NCBI RefSeq assembly: GCF_000381125.1
Contig: NZ_KB905939.1
Span: 1-64,000, forward strand
DNA: 64,000 bases
Direction: 5' to 3'
Source: Caldimonas manganoxidans ATCC BAA-369
GTDB taxonomy: Bacteria; Pseudomonadota; Gammaproteobacteria; Burkholderiales; Burkholderiaceae_C
A model generated the notes under the pieces. It searched no databases, had not been told where the DNA came from, and saw only the letters and a program-made list of their open reading frames with translations. How positions within the stretch are numbered: position 1 is the stretch's first letter; every line of letters starts with the position of its first letter. Shown here one piece after another: positions 26,981 through 34,807 of this stretch. Made by a program: the position numbers and the translations under genes.

Positions 26981-27514
26981 TCAGTGTTTCAAAAACGTGA
27001 GCGTGACTTCGCCCAGGCGGATGCCGAATTTGCTCATCACCGCTTTGTTGAGCATGACGCGCTCGTCCATCAGGTACATCCAGTCGTCGAACTGCACGTC
27101 ATAGGTGCGGCCATCGACCGGCAGGCGCAGCGTGTAGCGCCAATGCAAGGCATTGCCACGCACCTGGCCGCGGGCTTCACCGACCACGTCGTCGGCGCGG
27201 CCGCTGTAGCGTCCGTCGGCCAAGCGGGTGAGGCGCCAGACGCGGCGCTCGGTGCGACCATCGCTGTAGGTGAACACCTCGTCGAGCACGCCCTGGTCGC
27301 CGTCCCAGCGGCCTTCCATGGCCACCGTGAAGCGGCGCACCACTTGGCCCGAGCGGTCTTGAAAGAGACCATAAGCGGTGAGCCGGCCCTCGAAGTAGCG
27401 GCGCAGGTCCAGCTCGGGGCGCTGGCCGGCATAGGTGTCGAGGTTTTGGCTGGCGCAGCCGCTCAGCCCGGCTGCAGCCGCCGCGCCAGCCATCAGCACG
27501 AGACGTCGTTTCAT
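26981..27514 (-). CDS. DUF3833 lipoprotein
   Basis: A 177-aa outer-membrane or periplasmic lipoprotein. The signal ends in AGLSGCAS. The DUF3833 body contains LDLRRYFEGRLTAYGLFQDRSG, FTVAMEGRWDGDQGVLDEVFTYSDG and DDWMYLMDERVMLNKAVMSKFGI. The family is a beta-rich lipocalin-like domain of unknown role, commonly linked to cfa and DUF1365 genes. ATG 27514 has GGAGAGGA upstream, overlaps the transporter stop (ATGA), and the SDR follows after 9 nt. Confidence 0.88.
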   Translation of the reverse strand: MKRRLVLMAGAAAAAGLSGCASQNLDTYAGQRPELDLRRYFEGRLTAYGLFQDRSGQVVRRFTVAMEGRWDGDQGVLDEVFTYSDGRTERRVWRLTRLADGRYSGRADDVVGEARGQVRGNALHWRYTLRLPVDGRTYDVQFDDWMYLMDERVMLNKAVMSKFGIRLGEVTLTFLKH

Positions 27515-28806
27515 CGGTCCTCTCCGGAGGGGTGCCGCAGCCACAGGCCGTACAGCGCGGCGGCGGCGGTGAGTTTGAGTGCACAGGGCAGCAGGCTGTA
27601 GGCCAGCGTCAGCGCCAGCAGGCCTTGGGGCTCGCGCGTGCCGGGTTCGTAGCCGGCCAGTTGCAGCAGCGGCAGCGCTGCACCGGCGGCCAGGGCCAGG
27701 TTGAGCTTGGTGGCGAAGTTCCACCAGCCGAAGTAGGCGCCCTCGAAACGCCCGCGATGCCCGGCGCGCTGGATCACCCCGGCCAACATCGCCGGGGGCA
27801 AGCTCAGATCGGCACCGAGGGCCATGCCGCTGGCGGCGCACACCAGTGCGTAAGCCAGCACGTCGCCGGCACCCAGCATGGCGGCCCAGGCGAAGGCGGC
27901 CACCGCCAGCAGCATGCCCAGCAGCCAGCTGCGGGCCAGGCCCAGGTGGGCCACGGCACGCACCCACAGCGGCATGGCCAACGCCGCGGCCGCGAAGTAC
28001 AGCGCCAGAAACAACGGTTCGAAGGCGGCGGCCTGCAGGCGGTCGCGGATGAAAAACAGCACCAAGGTGGCCGCAATGGCGCTGGCTACGCCATTGAGCA
28101 GGTAGATGAACAGCAGCCGGCGAAAGCCCTGCACGTCCCAGGGGCGGATGGGGCGCGGGTCCGGCAGCACCGGCTCGCGGCCGGGTTGCGGGGCGCGAGC
28201 CAGCAGCCCCAGCCCCAGGGCCAGCAAGACGGCGAAGACCGCGGCGGTGACGCCCAGGCCGGCCAGACTGGGCAATACGCTGGCCACCAGCACGCCGGCC
28301 AGCGCGCATCCTTCGCGCCAGGCCACCACGCCGGCGCGCTGACCCGCGCCGCCGCCAAGCATCGCGCCCCAGGCTTGGTGCGTCACGCTCACGGTGCTGT
28401 AACTGAAATAGGTCACGAGCAGCAGGGCTGCGCACCAGGTCAGCAAGGCGGGGGTGCCGCGCACCGGGGGAAAGAACAGGGCCGCAAAGCCGGCGGCCAG
28501 CACGGCCCCCATGAGGGCCGACAGCGCCCAGGCACGCCGCACGGAATGGCGAAAGAGTCCATCGACGAGGCGGCCGATCCACGGATCGATGAACGCATCG
28601 GCCAGGCGCGCACCCAGCAGCACGGCGCCCAACAAGGCCAGCGGCACGCCGAATTCGGTGGCGTAATGAGCCGGCAGCACCACGTACAAGGGCAGGGCCA
28701 CGAAAGCCAGCGGCAGGCCCAAGGCGCCGTAGGACAGCCCTTGCAGTGGATGGCCCGTCCAGCTCGGGGCCATGGGCCGAGGGGGCATGGCCGCGCGCGC
28801 GCTCAT
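27511..28806 (-). CDS. MFS transporter, GPH (MelB-like) family
   Basis: A 431-aa polytopic protein with about twelve hydrophobic helices. The first half carries LADAFIDPWIGRLVDGLFRHSVRRAW, the GPH-family signature (D.itDP..G..sD). GHRGRFEGAYFGWWNFATKLNLAL in the second half is also characteristic. GPH carriers are cation symporters for sugars, but the members in DUF1365/cfa operons have no known substrate. Both ends overlap neighbours by four bases. A lipid or terpenoid cargo is speculation. Confidence 0.87.
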   Translation of the reverse strand: MSARAAMPPRPMAPSWTGHPLQGLSYGALGLPLAFVALPLYVVLPAHYATEFGVPLALLGAVLLGARLADAFIDPWIGRLVDGLFRHSVRRAWALSALMGAVLAAGFAALFFPPVRGTPALLTWCAALLLVTYFSYSTVSVTHQAWGAMLGGGAGQRAGVVAWREGCALAGVLVASVLPSLAGLGVTAAVFAVLLALGLGLLARAPQPGREPVLPDPRPIRPWDVQGFRRLLFIYLLNGVASAIAATLVLFFIRDRLQAAAFEPLFLALYFAAAALAMPLWVRAVAHLGLARSWLLGMLLAVAAFAWAAMLGAGDVLAYALVCAASGMALGADLSLPPAMLAGVIQRAGHRGRFEGAYFGWWNFATKLNLALAAGAALPLLQLAGYEPGTREPQGLLALTLAYSLLPCALKLTAAAALYGLWLRHPSGEDR

Positions 28807-29360
28807 GGGGCTCCTTGACTGCCGGACAGGCCCAGCAGTTGCTCGCGCAGACGTGGCTCGGAGGTGCGCGGGGACAACCAGATGCCAAAGAACAGGCGGG
28901 CGAATTCGGGGTCGTCGATGTCGGCCGTGGGCTGGCCGTTGTAGAAGAAGCGCGCGCCGCGGCCGGGCAGGTGCAGGCCCACCAGCCGGTCGCCATCGCT
29001 CACGTTGGGAAACGCGCGCTGCATGGCCGCCAGCCAGGCACGGGCCTGAGTGTCGCTGAAGGGGCCGATGCGGCGCATTTCCACGATCGACCGCTCGGCG
29101 ATGGCGCCGCCCTGGAGTCGGCGCAGGTAATGCAAGGCCAGCGCGAAGGCGGTGTCTTCGTAGCGGCGCAGCGCCTCGCCGTGCGCGGGCAGCCACAACC
29201 GGGCGTCGTAGATGCGCAGCCCCAGAAAGGTCATGCGGGCCTGGCCTTGCAGCCGCACCGCGGGCCAGATCCCGAGCACTTCGGGCGGCGGCGCGGGCGC
29301 AGCCGCGCCGACTCGCACCCATGCGAGGCTGCCCAGTGCGAGTGCGGCCCTTCGTTTCAT
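28803..29360 (-). CDS. Exported chalcone-isomerase-like protein
   Basis: A 185-aa protein with a short Sec signal (RRAALALGSLAWVRVGAAAP). The mature part resembles the chalcone isomerase-like domain: GQARMTFLGLRIYDARLWLPA, FALALHYLRRLQGGAIAERSIVEMRR, and DRLVGLHLPGRGARFFYNGQ then DDPEFARLFFGIWLSP. Bacterial members bind fatty acids or heme and lack flavonoid substrates. ATG 29360 overlaps the cfa stop; its own stop overlaps the transporter start. It may handle lipid products of the adjacent synthase in the periplasm (inference). Confidence 0.82.
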   Translation of the reverse strand: MKRRAALALGSLAWVRVGAAAPAPPPEVLGIWPAVRLQGQARMTFLGLRIYDARLWLPAHGEALRRYEDTAFALALHYLRRLQGGAIAERSIVEMRRIGPFSDTQARAWLAAMQRAFPNVSDGDRLVGLHLPGRGARFFYNGQPTADIDDPEFARLFFGIWLSPRTSEPRLREQLLGLSGSQGAP

Positions 29361-30592
29361 GGTTTGCGCAAGGTGAATTGGATGACGTCGGTGTTGCCCA
29401 TCGCGAAGGCGGCTTCGCAATAGGCAAGGTAAAACTCCCAGGTGCGCATGAAGCGGGTGTCGAACCCCAGCCGACGCACGCGGGTTTCTTCGGCCAGAAA
29501 GCGCTCACGCCAGCGGCGCAGGGTTTCGGCATAGTCCGCCCCGAAGGCCAGCTCGTTGACCACTTCCAGTCCGGCCTGGCTCGCCTGGGCACGGAACTGG
29601 CTGGGGCTGGGCAGCAGGCCGCCGGGGAAGATGTATTGCTGGATGAAGTCGGTGCCGCGCACGTAGCGCTCGAACAGGTCGTCGCGGATCGTGATGCTCT
29701 GGATGCAGGCATGAGCGCCGGGCTTGAGCAGGCGGGCCACGGTGGCGAAGTAGGCCGGCCAGTATTCGCGCCCGACGGCCTCGAACATCTCGATCGAGCA
29801 AATCGCATCGAAAGGCGCGTCGTCGATGTCGCGGTAGTCTTGCAAGCGCAAGTCGGCCTGCGCCGACAGGCCCAGGGCGTCCAGGCGGGCTCGGGCATAG
29901 GCCAGCTGCTCGGTGGACAAGGTCACGCCGGTGACTTGGGCGCCGAAGTCCGCGGCGGCCACTTCGGCCAGACCGCCCCAGCCGCAGCCGATCTCCAGCA
30001 GGCGGTGGCCAGGCCGCAGACCGCATTCGCGCAAGGCGCGGCGAATCTTGGCGTCTTGGGCTTCGCTCAGCGATCGGTCATGGCGGCCTTCGAACCACCC
30101 GCTGGAATAGGTCATGCCTGGGTCGAGCCAGAGCCGGTAGAACTCGTTGCCCAGGTCGTAATGGGCATGGATGTTGCGGCGGCTGCCACGGCGTGAGTTG
30201 CGCTGCAGCAGATGCCGCCACCGATACAGCAGCCGCCCCCACCAGTGGCCGTAGATCACCGATTCGATGTCTTGGCGATTGGCGATGAACAAACGGATCA
30301 AGGCCGTCAGGTCGGGCGAGGTCCAATCACCGGCGATGAAACTCTCGGCAAAGCCGATGTCGCCGGACTTCAGCGCCTGCGCGCAGACCTTCCAGTTGTG
30401 CAAGCGCATGGCCGCGCGTGGCCCCTCGGGCGTGCCGAAGCGGGCGGTGTGGCCGTCGGGCAGTTGCAGGTCCAACTGCCCATGGCGCAGATGCGAGAGC
30501 ATGCGCAGCACGGTGCGTGCCGCCGCCGGGGCCGACGACGGCAAGGATCGCAGTCCTTGTTCGAGGGGGGAAGAGGTCGTGGTGTGGTTCAT
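29357..30592 (-). CDS. cfa: Cyclopropane-fatty-acyl-phospholipid synthase family methyltransferase
   Basis: A 411-aa SAM-dependent enzyme that adds a methylene (or methyl) group to unsaturated acyl chains of membrane phospholipids. The N-terminal lipid-binding domain ends near residue 130. Then come HAHYDLGNEFYRLWLDPGMTYSSG (143-165), SAM motif I LLEIGCGWGGLAE (198-210), LSTEQLAYA, FDAICSIEMFEAVGREYW and QYIFPGGLLPS. It is longer at the N-terminus than CFA synthases of the FAD/DUF1365-linked class in some bacteria but otherwise normal. It lies fourth from the operon end with four-base overlaps both sides. Confidence 0.93.
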   Translation of the reverse strand: MNHTTTSSPLEQGLRSLPSSAPAAARTVLRMLSHLRHGQLDLQLPDGHTARFGTPEGPRAAMRLHNWKVCAQALKSGDIGFAESFIAGDWTSPDLTALIRLFIANRQDIESVIYGHWWGRLLYRWRHLLQRNSRRGSRRNIHAHYDLGNEFYRLWLDPGMTYSSGWFEGRHDRSLSEAQDAKIRRALRECGLRPGHRLLEIGCGWGGLAEVAAADFGAQVTGVTLSTEQLAYARARLDALGLSAQADLRLQDYRDIDDAPFDAICSIEMFEAVGREYWPAYFATVARLLKPGAHACIQSITIRDDLFERYVRGTDFIQQYIFPGGLLPSPSQFRAQASQAGLEVVNELAFGADYAETLRRWRERFLAEETRVRRLGFDTRFMRTWEFYLAYCEAAFAMGNTDVIQFTLRKP

Positions 30593-31368
30593 CGCGTCAC
30601 CAGGGAGTCAGGCGGTTCGGGCTTGGTGAAGAATGGCACCCGCTTGATCCAAAGTCGCAGGGCTTGCCAGTGGATGCGCGCGATGACGCCCAGGCTCATC
30701 ATCGGGTGAGCGAAGAAGGCGCGGCGCATGCTGGCGCGCGTCAGCGGCTCCAGCGTCCCGCTCACGCTGGTCAGCAGCAGCGGGCCGTGCGCATCGTCAT
30801 GCTCGATACGCACCACGGTGCGTGCCGGATGCGTGCCCTCGGGCTGGGTGCGCAGGAAGCGGAAACGGTAACGCCCTTCGACCTTGCAAAACGGCGAGAC
30901 ATGAAAGACCTTGTCTGCCTGCAATTCGATGCCCCAGCCCAGCCGGGGGCCACTGAGCAAGTAACAGTGCCGTTCGCCGAAGGTGTTGTTCACTTCGACC
31001 ACGATGGCCGCCAGCGTGCCGTCCGCGCGGTGGCAATACCAAAAGCTCACCGGCTTGAACACATAACCCAGCACGCGCGGATAGGTGTGCAGCCATATCT
31101 CGCCCGTAGCATCGTGGATGCCTTGGCTGGCCAGCAGGTCGTCGATCCAGCTCAGTGCGTCGGCGCGACCGTCGCCATGGTCGCGGTCGTCGAAGCTGAT
31201 CAGGCCGAAGCGCTTGCGCGGCAAGGCGGTCTTGGGGCTTCGTGCCAGGCTGCGCAGTGGCAGCATGAGGAAGTAGGTCGGGTAGGCGAATGCATGGCGC
31301 ACCGGGCGCAAGCGGGTGTGGCGCACCTGCCCGAAGCCGATGAGCGCCTGCGCCGTCGTCGCCCTCAT
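30589..31368 (-). CDS. DUF1365 family protein
   Basis: A 259-aa soluble protein of DUF1365. Typical features are GQVRHTRLRPVRHAFAYPTYF at the N-terminus, then FGLISFDDRDHGDG, IWLHTYPRVLGYVFKPVSFWYCH, VNNTFGERHCYLL and KVFHVSPFCKVEGRYRFRF. It occurs almost invariably between an FAD/NAD oxidoreductase and cfa. In Rhodobacter sphaeroides relatives are part of the RpoE-ChrR singlet-oxygen regulon. Biochemical function is not established. Both ends have ATGA overlaps. Confidence 0.92.
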   Translation of the reverse strand: MRATTAQALIGFGQVRHTRLRPVRHAFAYPTYFLMLPLRSLARSPKTALPRKRFGLISFDDRDHGDGRADALSWIDDLLASQGIHDATGEIWLHTYPRVLGYVFKPVSFWYCHRADGTLAAIVVEVNNTFGERHCYLLSGPRLGWGIELQADKVFHVSPFCKVEGRYRFRFLRTQPEGTHPARTVVRIEHDDAHGPLLLTSVSGTLEPLTRASMRRAFFAHPMMSLGVIARIHWQALRLWIKRVPFFTKPEPPDSLVTR

Positions 31369-32681
31369 GCCGCTGCCCTGGCCGAGGCGCGCTGACATGC
31401 CGCGAGCAGGCGCTGCGCCACGGCTTGACCCGAGCGCAGCCCGTCCTCGTGGAAGCCATAGCCGGTCCAGGCCCCACAAAACCACACATGACCCACGCCC
31501 TGGATTTCGTCCAGACGGCGCTGTGCGGCCACCGCCGGTCCGTCGAACACCGGATGGGCGTATTCGTAGCGCCCCAGCACCTTGTCGTCCCGAGGCGGGC
31601 GCACCGGATTGAGCGAGACGATCACATCGTCTCGGAAGGGCAAGGGTTGCAGTCGATTCAACCAGTAGTGCAGGCACACGGCGCCGGCTTCCTGGTCGGC
31701 GTCTGGGGCCCGCTCGTAGTTCCAGGCCGCCCAGGCCTTGCGGCGGCGGGGCAGCAAGCCCGTGTCGGTGTGCAGCACGGCCACGTTGGCGTGGTAGCCG
31801 ATGGCCCCCAGCAGCTCGCGCTCCAGTGGCAGCGGCTCGGCCAGCAGCGCCAGCGCCTGGTCGCTGTGGCAGGCCAGCACCACCTCGTCATACCGCTCGC
31901 TGCTCCGATCGGTGCAGACCATCACCCCGCCGTCGCCCGGACCCGGCCCCAGGCGACGCACCTGGCGCACCGGGGTGTTCAGCCGGGCATCGGCCACACC
32001 GGCCAGGATCTTGGCCACGTAGTGCTTGGCGCCGCCTCGCACGGTGTACCACTGTGGCCGGTCGGTGATCTGCAACAGCCCGTGGTTGTGGCAGAAGCGG
32101 ATCATCGTGCCGATCGGAAAGCGCAGCATTTGATCGGCCGGGCAGGACCAGATGCATGCCACCATCGGCAGGAAATACCACTGGCGGAACTCGGCACCGA
32201 ATGCATGCCGGTCGAGGAACGCGCCGATCGGTTCGGCCAAGGCCGCGTCATGCCCCTGCCGCGCCAGGGCGGTCGTCAGTCGGTTGAAGCGCAGCAAGTC
32301 GCGCAGCATGCGCCAGAAGCCGGCGCGCCACAGGTTGCGGCGTTGGGCAAAGACCGTGTCCAGGGAGCTGCCGCTCCATTCGAGGCCCACCGACGGCAAT
32401 TGCACCGAAAACGACATGTCCGACGGCGCGGTGTCCACCTGCAACTCGGCAAAGAGCTGCACCAGTTCCGGATAGGTGCGGTGATTGAAGACCAGGAAGC
32501 CGGTATCCACGCCGTGGGTCACCGGATCGCCGGACCGGTCGGGCAGGCTCAGCTCGACCGTGTGGGTGTGCCCCCCAAAGTGAGTGCCTGCTTCGAAGAG
32601 CGTGACCTGGGCGTGCGGTGCGAGCCGATGCGCGGCGGCCAGACCCGCAATCCCCGAGCCGACGATGGCGATGCGCCGCAT
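31365..32681 (-). CDS. FAD-dependent amine-oxidase-like oxidoreductase, first gene of the lipid operon
   Basis: A 438-aa flavoprotein. The Rossmann loop is RIAIVGSGIAGLAAAHRL, followed by LFEAGTHFGGHTHTVEL and HGVDTGFLVFNHRTYPEL, which are the hallmarks of the family always paired with DUF1365 and cfa. CIWSCPADQMLRFPIGTMIRFCHNHGLL and the C-terminal FCGAWTGYGFHEDGLRSG complete the FAD site. These proteins may oxidise or desaturate modified acyl chains (inference). ATG 32681 begins the operon; its stop overlaps the DUF1365 start. The upstream 300 nt carry unusual repeats and the likely operator. Confidence 0.9.
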   Translation of the reverse strand: MRRIAIVGSGIAGLAAAHRLAPHAQVTLFEAGTHFGGHTHTVELSLPDRSGDPVTHGVDTGFLVFNHRTYPELVQLFAELQVDTAPSDMSFSVQLPSVGLEWSGSSLDTVFAQRRNLWRAGFWRMLRDLLRFNRLTTALARQGHDAALAEPIGAFLDRHAFGAEFRQWYFLPMVACIWSCPADQMLRFPIGTMIRFCHNHGLLQITDRPQWYTVRGGAKHYVAKILAGVADARLNTPVRQVRRLGPGPGDGGVMVCTDRSSERYDEVVLACHSDQALALLAEPLPLERELLGAIGYHANVAVLHTDTGLLPRRRKAWAAWNYERAPDADQEAGAVCLHYWLNRLQPLPFRDDVIVSLNPVRPPRDDKVLGRYEYAHPVFDGPAVAAQRRLDEIQGVGHVWFCGAWTGYGFHEDGLRSGQAVAQRLLAACQRASARAAA

Positions 32682-32989
32682 GGCTCGCTCCTCAGTCGAC
32701 CCGGGGCTGCCACGCGGCAGCGCAGGCACAAGACAAAGGTGCTGCGAAGCGCCCCGAGACGAAGGAGGGAGGGAGGGAGGAGGAGGAGAGGCGTCTCGGG
32801 ATTGCAGCCAGCCCAGCCGGCCGTCTTCGCAGCACAAAAACCGAACCTGGGGGGCCGTCGGTCGGCAGACGCCGACGCGCAGACCCCTGTGGGCTCAGAG
32901 ACGCTGGCGCACGGGAAGTTCCGTGATGGCGGTGCGGGCCGATGCGGGCACGGGCGGGGGCAAGGGGCGGCGTCATCAGCGTCATGATT
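32682..32989. repeat. Untranslated leader of the lipid operon with a purine tract inside a 9-bp inverted repeat
   Basis: No gene was recognised. CCCGAGACG (32753-32761) and CGTCTCGGG (32792-32800) are perfect inverted repeats that enclose a pure purine run of GGGA/GGA units at 32762-32790 (top strand). The top strand offers several GGG tracts that could fold as a G-quadruplex; the leftward transcript would carry the pyrimidine-rich complement looped out of a 9-bp stem. A GCCGCGTGGCAGC-type imperfect hairpin is also found near 32710. Confidence 0.6.
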
Positions 32990-33025
32990 GAACTTTGCAG
33001 TTTCAAATAGAACTATGCAGTATCA
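32990..33025. promoter_or_regulatory. Direct-repeat operator, 20-bp period, in an AT-rich divergent island
   Basis: GAACTTTGCAGTTTCA (32990-33005) and GAACTATGCAGTATCA (33010-33025) match at 14 of 16 positions, with a start-to-start distance of 20 bp. The island 32980-33055 is strikingly AT-rich for this genome and sits about 310 nt before the FAD gene. A rightward -35/-10 pair (TTGCAG, 17 nt, CAGTAT) falls on the repeats. Same-face spacing close to two helical turns suggests cooperative binding of a regulator. It does not match the TGATCC-type ChrR-linked sigma-E promoters I know. Confidence 0.55.
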
Positions 33026-33502
33026 TTTTGCATCGTATGGTTCATTTGTCCAGCGAAATTTTGGGGGGCCTTGGGGCGGGGCCGCAGGCTGGGTTCCGAG
33101 GCGCCGGTCAGGATGGGTCGATGCCAGGGGCGGGCCCCTGTCTCAGGGCGGGTGGGGCTGAAGCCGGGCGACCGCCGGGCCCGCGATGGCTGGCCAAGGC
33201 CGATGGCGCGAATGCGGCCCGAGCGAGAAAACCGGGCTGCGTGCCGGCCCTTTCACGACGTTGTCGGGAAACTTCTTGGACAATGGCCGCTTGGCGTGGC
33301 GGGCCGAGCGGCCGCCGGTGGCCCGTGACGATGCGCCTGGGCCGTGGGAGCCCGGCCGAGCGCCAGGAGGCTCTGCGCCAAGCCGCGCCAGGGCCGTTGC
33401 AAAACCTCGATGGCCTCCAGGGCTTGCGTCCAACGCCTCCGGCATGGCGTAGTTCGCATCGAGTCGATCTCTCATTGCACTTTCGTCGCCACAGGAACCG
33501 AC
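33026..33502. other. Long region without a recognisable gene upstream of the diiron protein
   Basis: About 475 nt. The first 30 nt complete the AT-rich island (TTTTGCATCGTATGG); the rest is GC-rich and carries short frames on both strands with no family resemblance. It would be an unusually long 5' leader if the diiron gene uses the promoter in the island. No known riboswitch was recognised. Confidence 0.4.
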
Positions 33503-34381
33503 ATGCTGTACCCCGAGCTTTTCAAGCAACTCGAAGCCGTGCGCTGGAACATGGAGCGCGACATCCCCTGGGATCGGTTCGATGCATCCAAACTCAGCGA
33601 CGAGCAGGCGCACACCATCAAGATGAATGCCATCACCGAGTGGGCGGCGCTGCCGGCCACCGAGATGTTCTTGCGCGACAACCGCGACGACAGCGACTTC
33701 TCGGCCTTCATGAGCGTGTGGTTCTTCGAGGAGCAAAAGCACTCGCTGGTGCTGATGGAATACCTGCGCCGCTTCCGGCCGGAGTTGGTGCCCACCGAGC
33801 AGGAGCTGCACGAGGTGCGCTTCGAGTTCGACCCGGCTCCGGCGCTGGAGACGCTGATGCTGCATTTCTGTGGCGAGATTCGTCTGAACCATTGGTACCG
33901 GCGGGCGGCACAATGGCACACCGAGCCGGTCATCCAGGCGATCTACGAGACCTTGGCGCGCGATGAAGCTCGCCATGGTGGCGCCTACCTGCGCTACATG
34001 AAGCGCGCCATCGCTCGCTTCGGTGACGAGGCCAAGGCCGCGTTTGCCAAGGTGGGCGTGCTGATGGCCAGTGCGCGGCGCACGGCCCAGGCCCTGCATC
34101 CGACGAATCTGCACGTCAACGCCAAGCTCTACCCGCGCGACACCGTGCAAAGCCGCCTGCCCAATCCCGAGTGGCTGGAGCGCTGGCTCGATCAGCAGAT
34201 CAAGTTCGATGCGACCTGGGAGAACAAGGTGGTCGAGCGCATTCTGCACAACCTGAGCTTGCTGATGGATCGCAGCTTCAAGAGCGTGCAGGAGCTCAAT
34301 CGCTTCCGCAAGGAATTGTCGGCTCGACTGGCTGCGGCCACGCGTCCCGGGGGCGAAGCGCCACAGCCTGCTGGAGCCTGA
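33503..34381 (+). CDS. Ferritin-like diiron protein, acyl-ACP desaturase type
   Basis: A 292-aa helical protein with two diiron half-sites: Glu46 and Glu77-x-x-His80 in [16 protein letters not shown], then Glu125 and Glu155-x-x-His158 in [16 protein letters not shown]. The E-E-x-x-H / D-E-x-R-H pattern is that of soluble fatty-acyl desaturases and related ferritin-like oxygenases; length is close to this family. It could introduce a double bond or oxygenate an acyl chain. ATG 33503 has AGGA at six nt. It is divergent from the cfa operon and may share its control island. Substrate is unknown. Confidence 0.8.
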   Translation: MLYPELFKQLEAVRWNMERDIPWDRFDASKLSDEQAHTIKMNAITEWAALPATEMFLRDNRDDSDFSAFMSVWFFEEQKHSLVLMEYLRRFRPELVPTEQELHEVRFEFDPAPALETLMLHFCGEIRLNHWYRRAAQWHTEPVIQAIYETLARDEARHGGAYLRYMKRAIARFGDEAKAAFAKVGVLMASARRTAQALHPTNLHVNAKLYPRDTVQSRLPNPEWLERWLDQQIKFDATWENKVVERILHNLSLLMDRSFKSVQELNRFRKELSARLAAATRPGGEAPQPAGA

Positions 34382-34429
34382 GGCGCCGCATCGACGACCC
34401 TGCATCGTCTGGGTGCTTGGCAGGCCACG

Positions 34430-34452
34430 GCCGGCCCGCGCTCCGGCTTTTT
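34430..34452 (+). terminator. Candidate intrinsic terminator after the diiron gene
   Basis: GCCGG, an 8-nt loop and CCGGC are followed by five T residues, about 50 nt past the stop. The stem is short but GC-only. A second small hairpin GACGA-N7-TCGTC sits just before it. The sugE start follows within 40 nt, so termination may be partial. Confidence 0.5.
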
Positions 34453-34488
34453 CCTAGCATGGCGGCCTTGCCGCCGAGAGTGTCATCA

Positions 34489-34803
34489 ATGTCCTGGACC
34501 CTGCTGTTCATCGCGGGCCTGTGTGAGGTCGCCTGGGCCATCGGCCTGAAATACACCGAGGGCTTCAGCCGTTTCTGGCCCTCGGCCTTCACCGTCACGG
34601 CCATGGTGGCCAGTGTCGTGCTGCTGGGCTTGGCCATGCGCGAGCTGCCCGTGGGCACCGCCTATGCGGTGTGGACGGGCATTGGCGCGGTGGGCACGGT
34701 GATCCTGGGCATCGTGCTGTTTGGCGACAGCGCCACGGCGCTGCGCCTGTTGTGCGTGGGCCTGATCATTGCCGGGATCCTCGGGCTCAAACTGGTGGGC
34801 TGA
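34489..34803 (+). CDS. sugE: Small multidrug-resistance family guanidinium/quaternary ammonium exporter (Gdx/SugE)
   Basis: A 104-aa protein with four membrane helices. Glu13 in [17 protein letters not shown] is the essential proton/substrate residue, and [11 protein letters not shown] is the Gdx/SugE rather than EmrE signature. It works as an antiparallel dimer exchanging guanidinium or quaternary ammonium cations for protons. The second half contains [20 protein letters not shown]. The upstream region was checked for guanidine riboswitches (paired hairpins with ACGR loops) and none was convincing. It converges on the GST pseudogene across four bases. Confidence 0.92.
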   Translation: MSWTLLFIAGLCEVAWAIGLKYTEGFSRFWPSAFTVTAMVASVVLLGLAMRELPVGTAYAVWTGIGAVGTVILGIVLFGDSATALRLLCVGLIIAGILGLKLVG

Positions 34804-34807
34804 GTCG

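Noticed and set aside
33041-33502. Cobalamin riboswitch, considered because related operons are B12/light controlled
   Set aside because: No B12-box-like sequence or conserved core could be found.
34171-34488. Extended N-terminus for SugE from 34171
   Set aside because: It would run through the diiron gene and give a protein twice the SMR family length; the ATG at 34489 fits the 104-aa family.
34381-34488. Guanidine-II (mini-ykkC) riboswitch before sugE
   Set aside because: An ACGA occurs, but the bases on either side do not pair to form the required hairpins.
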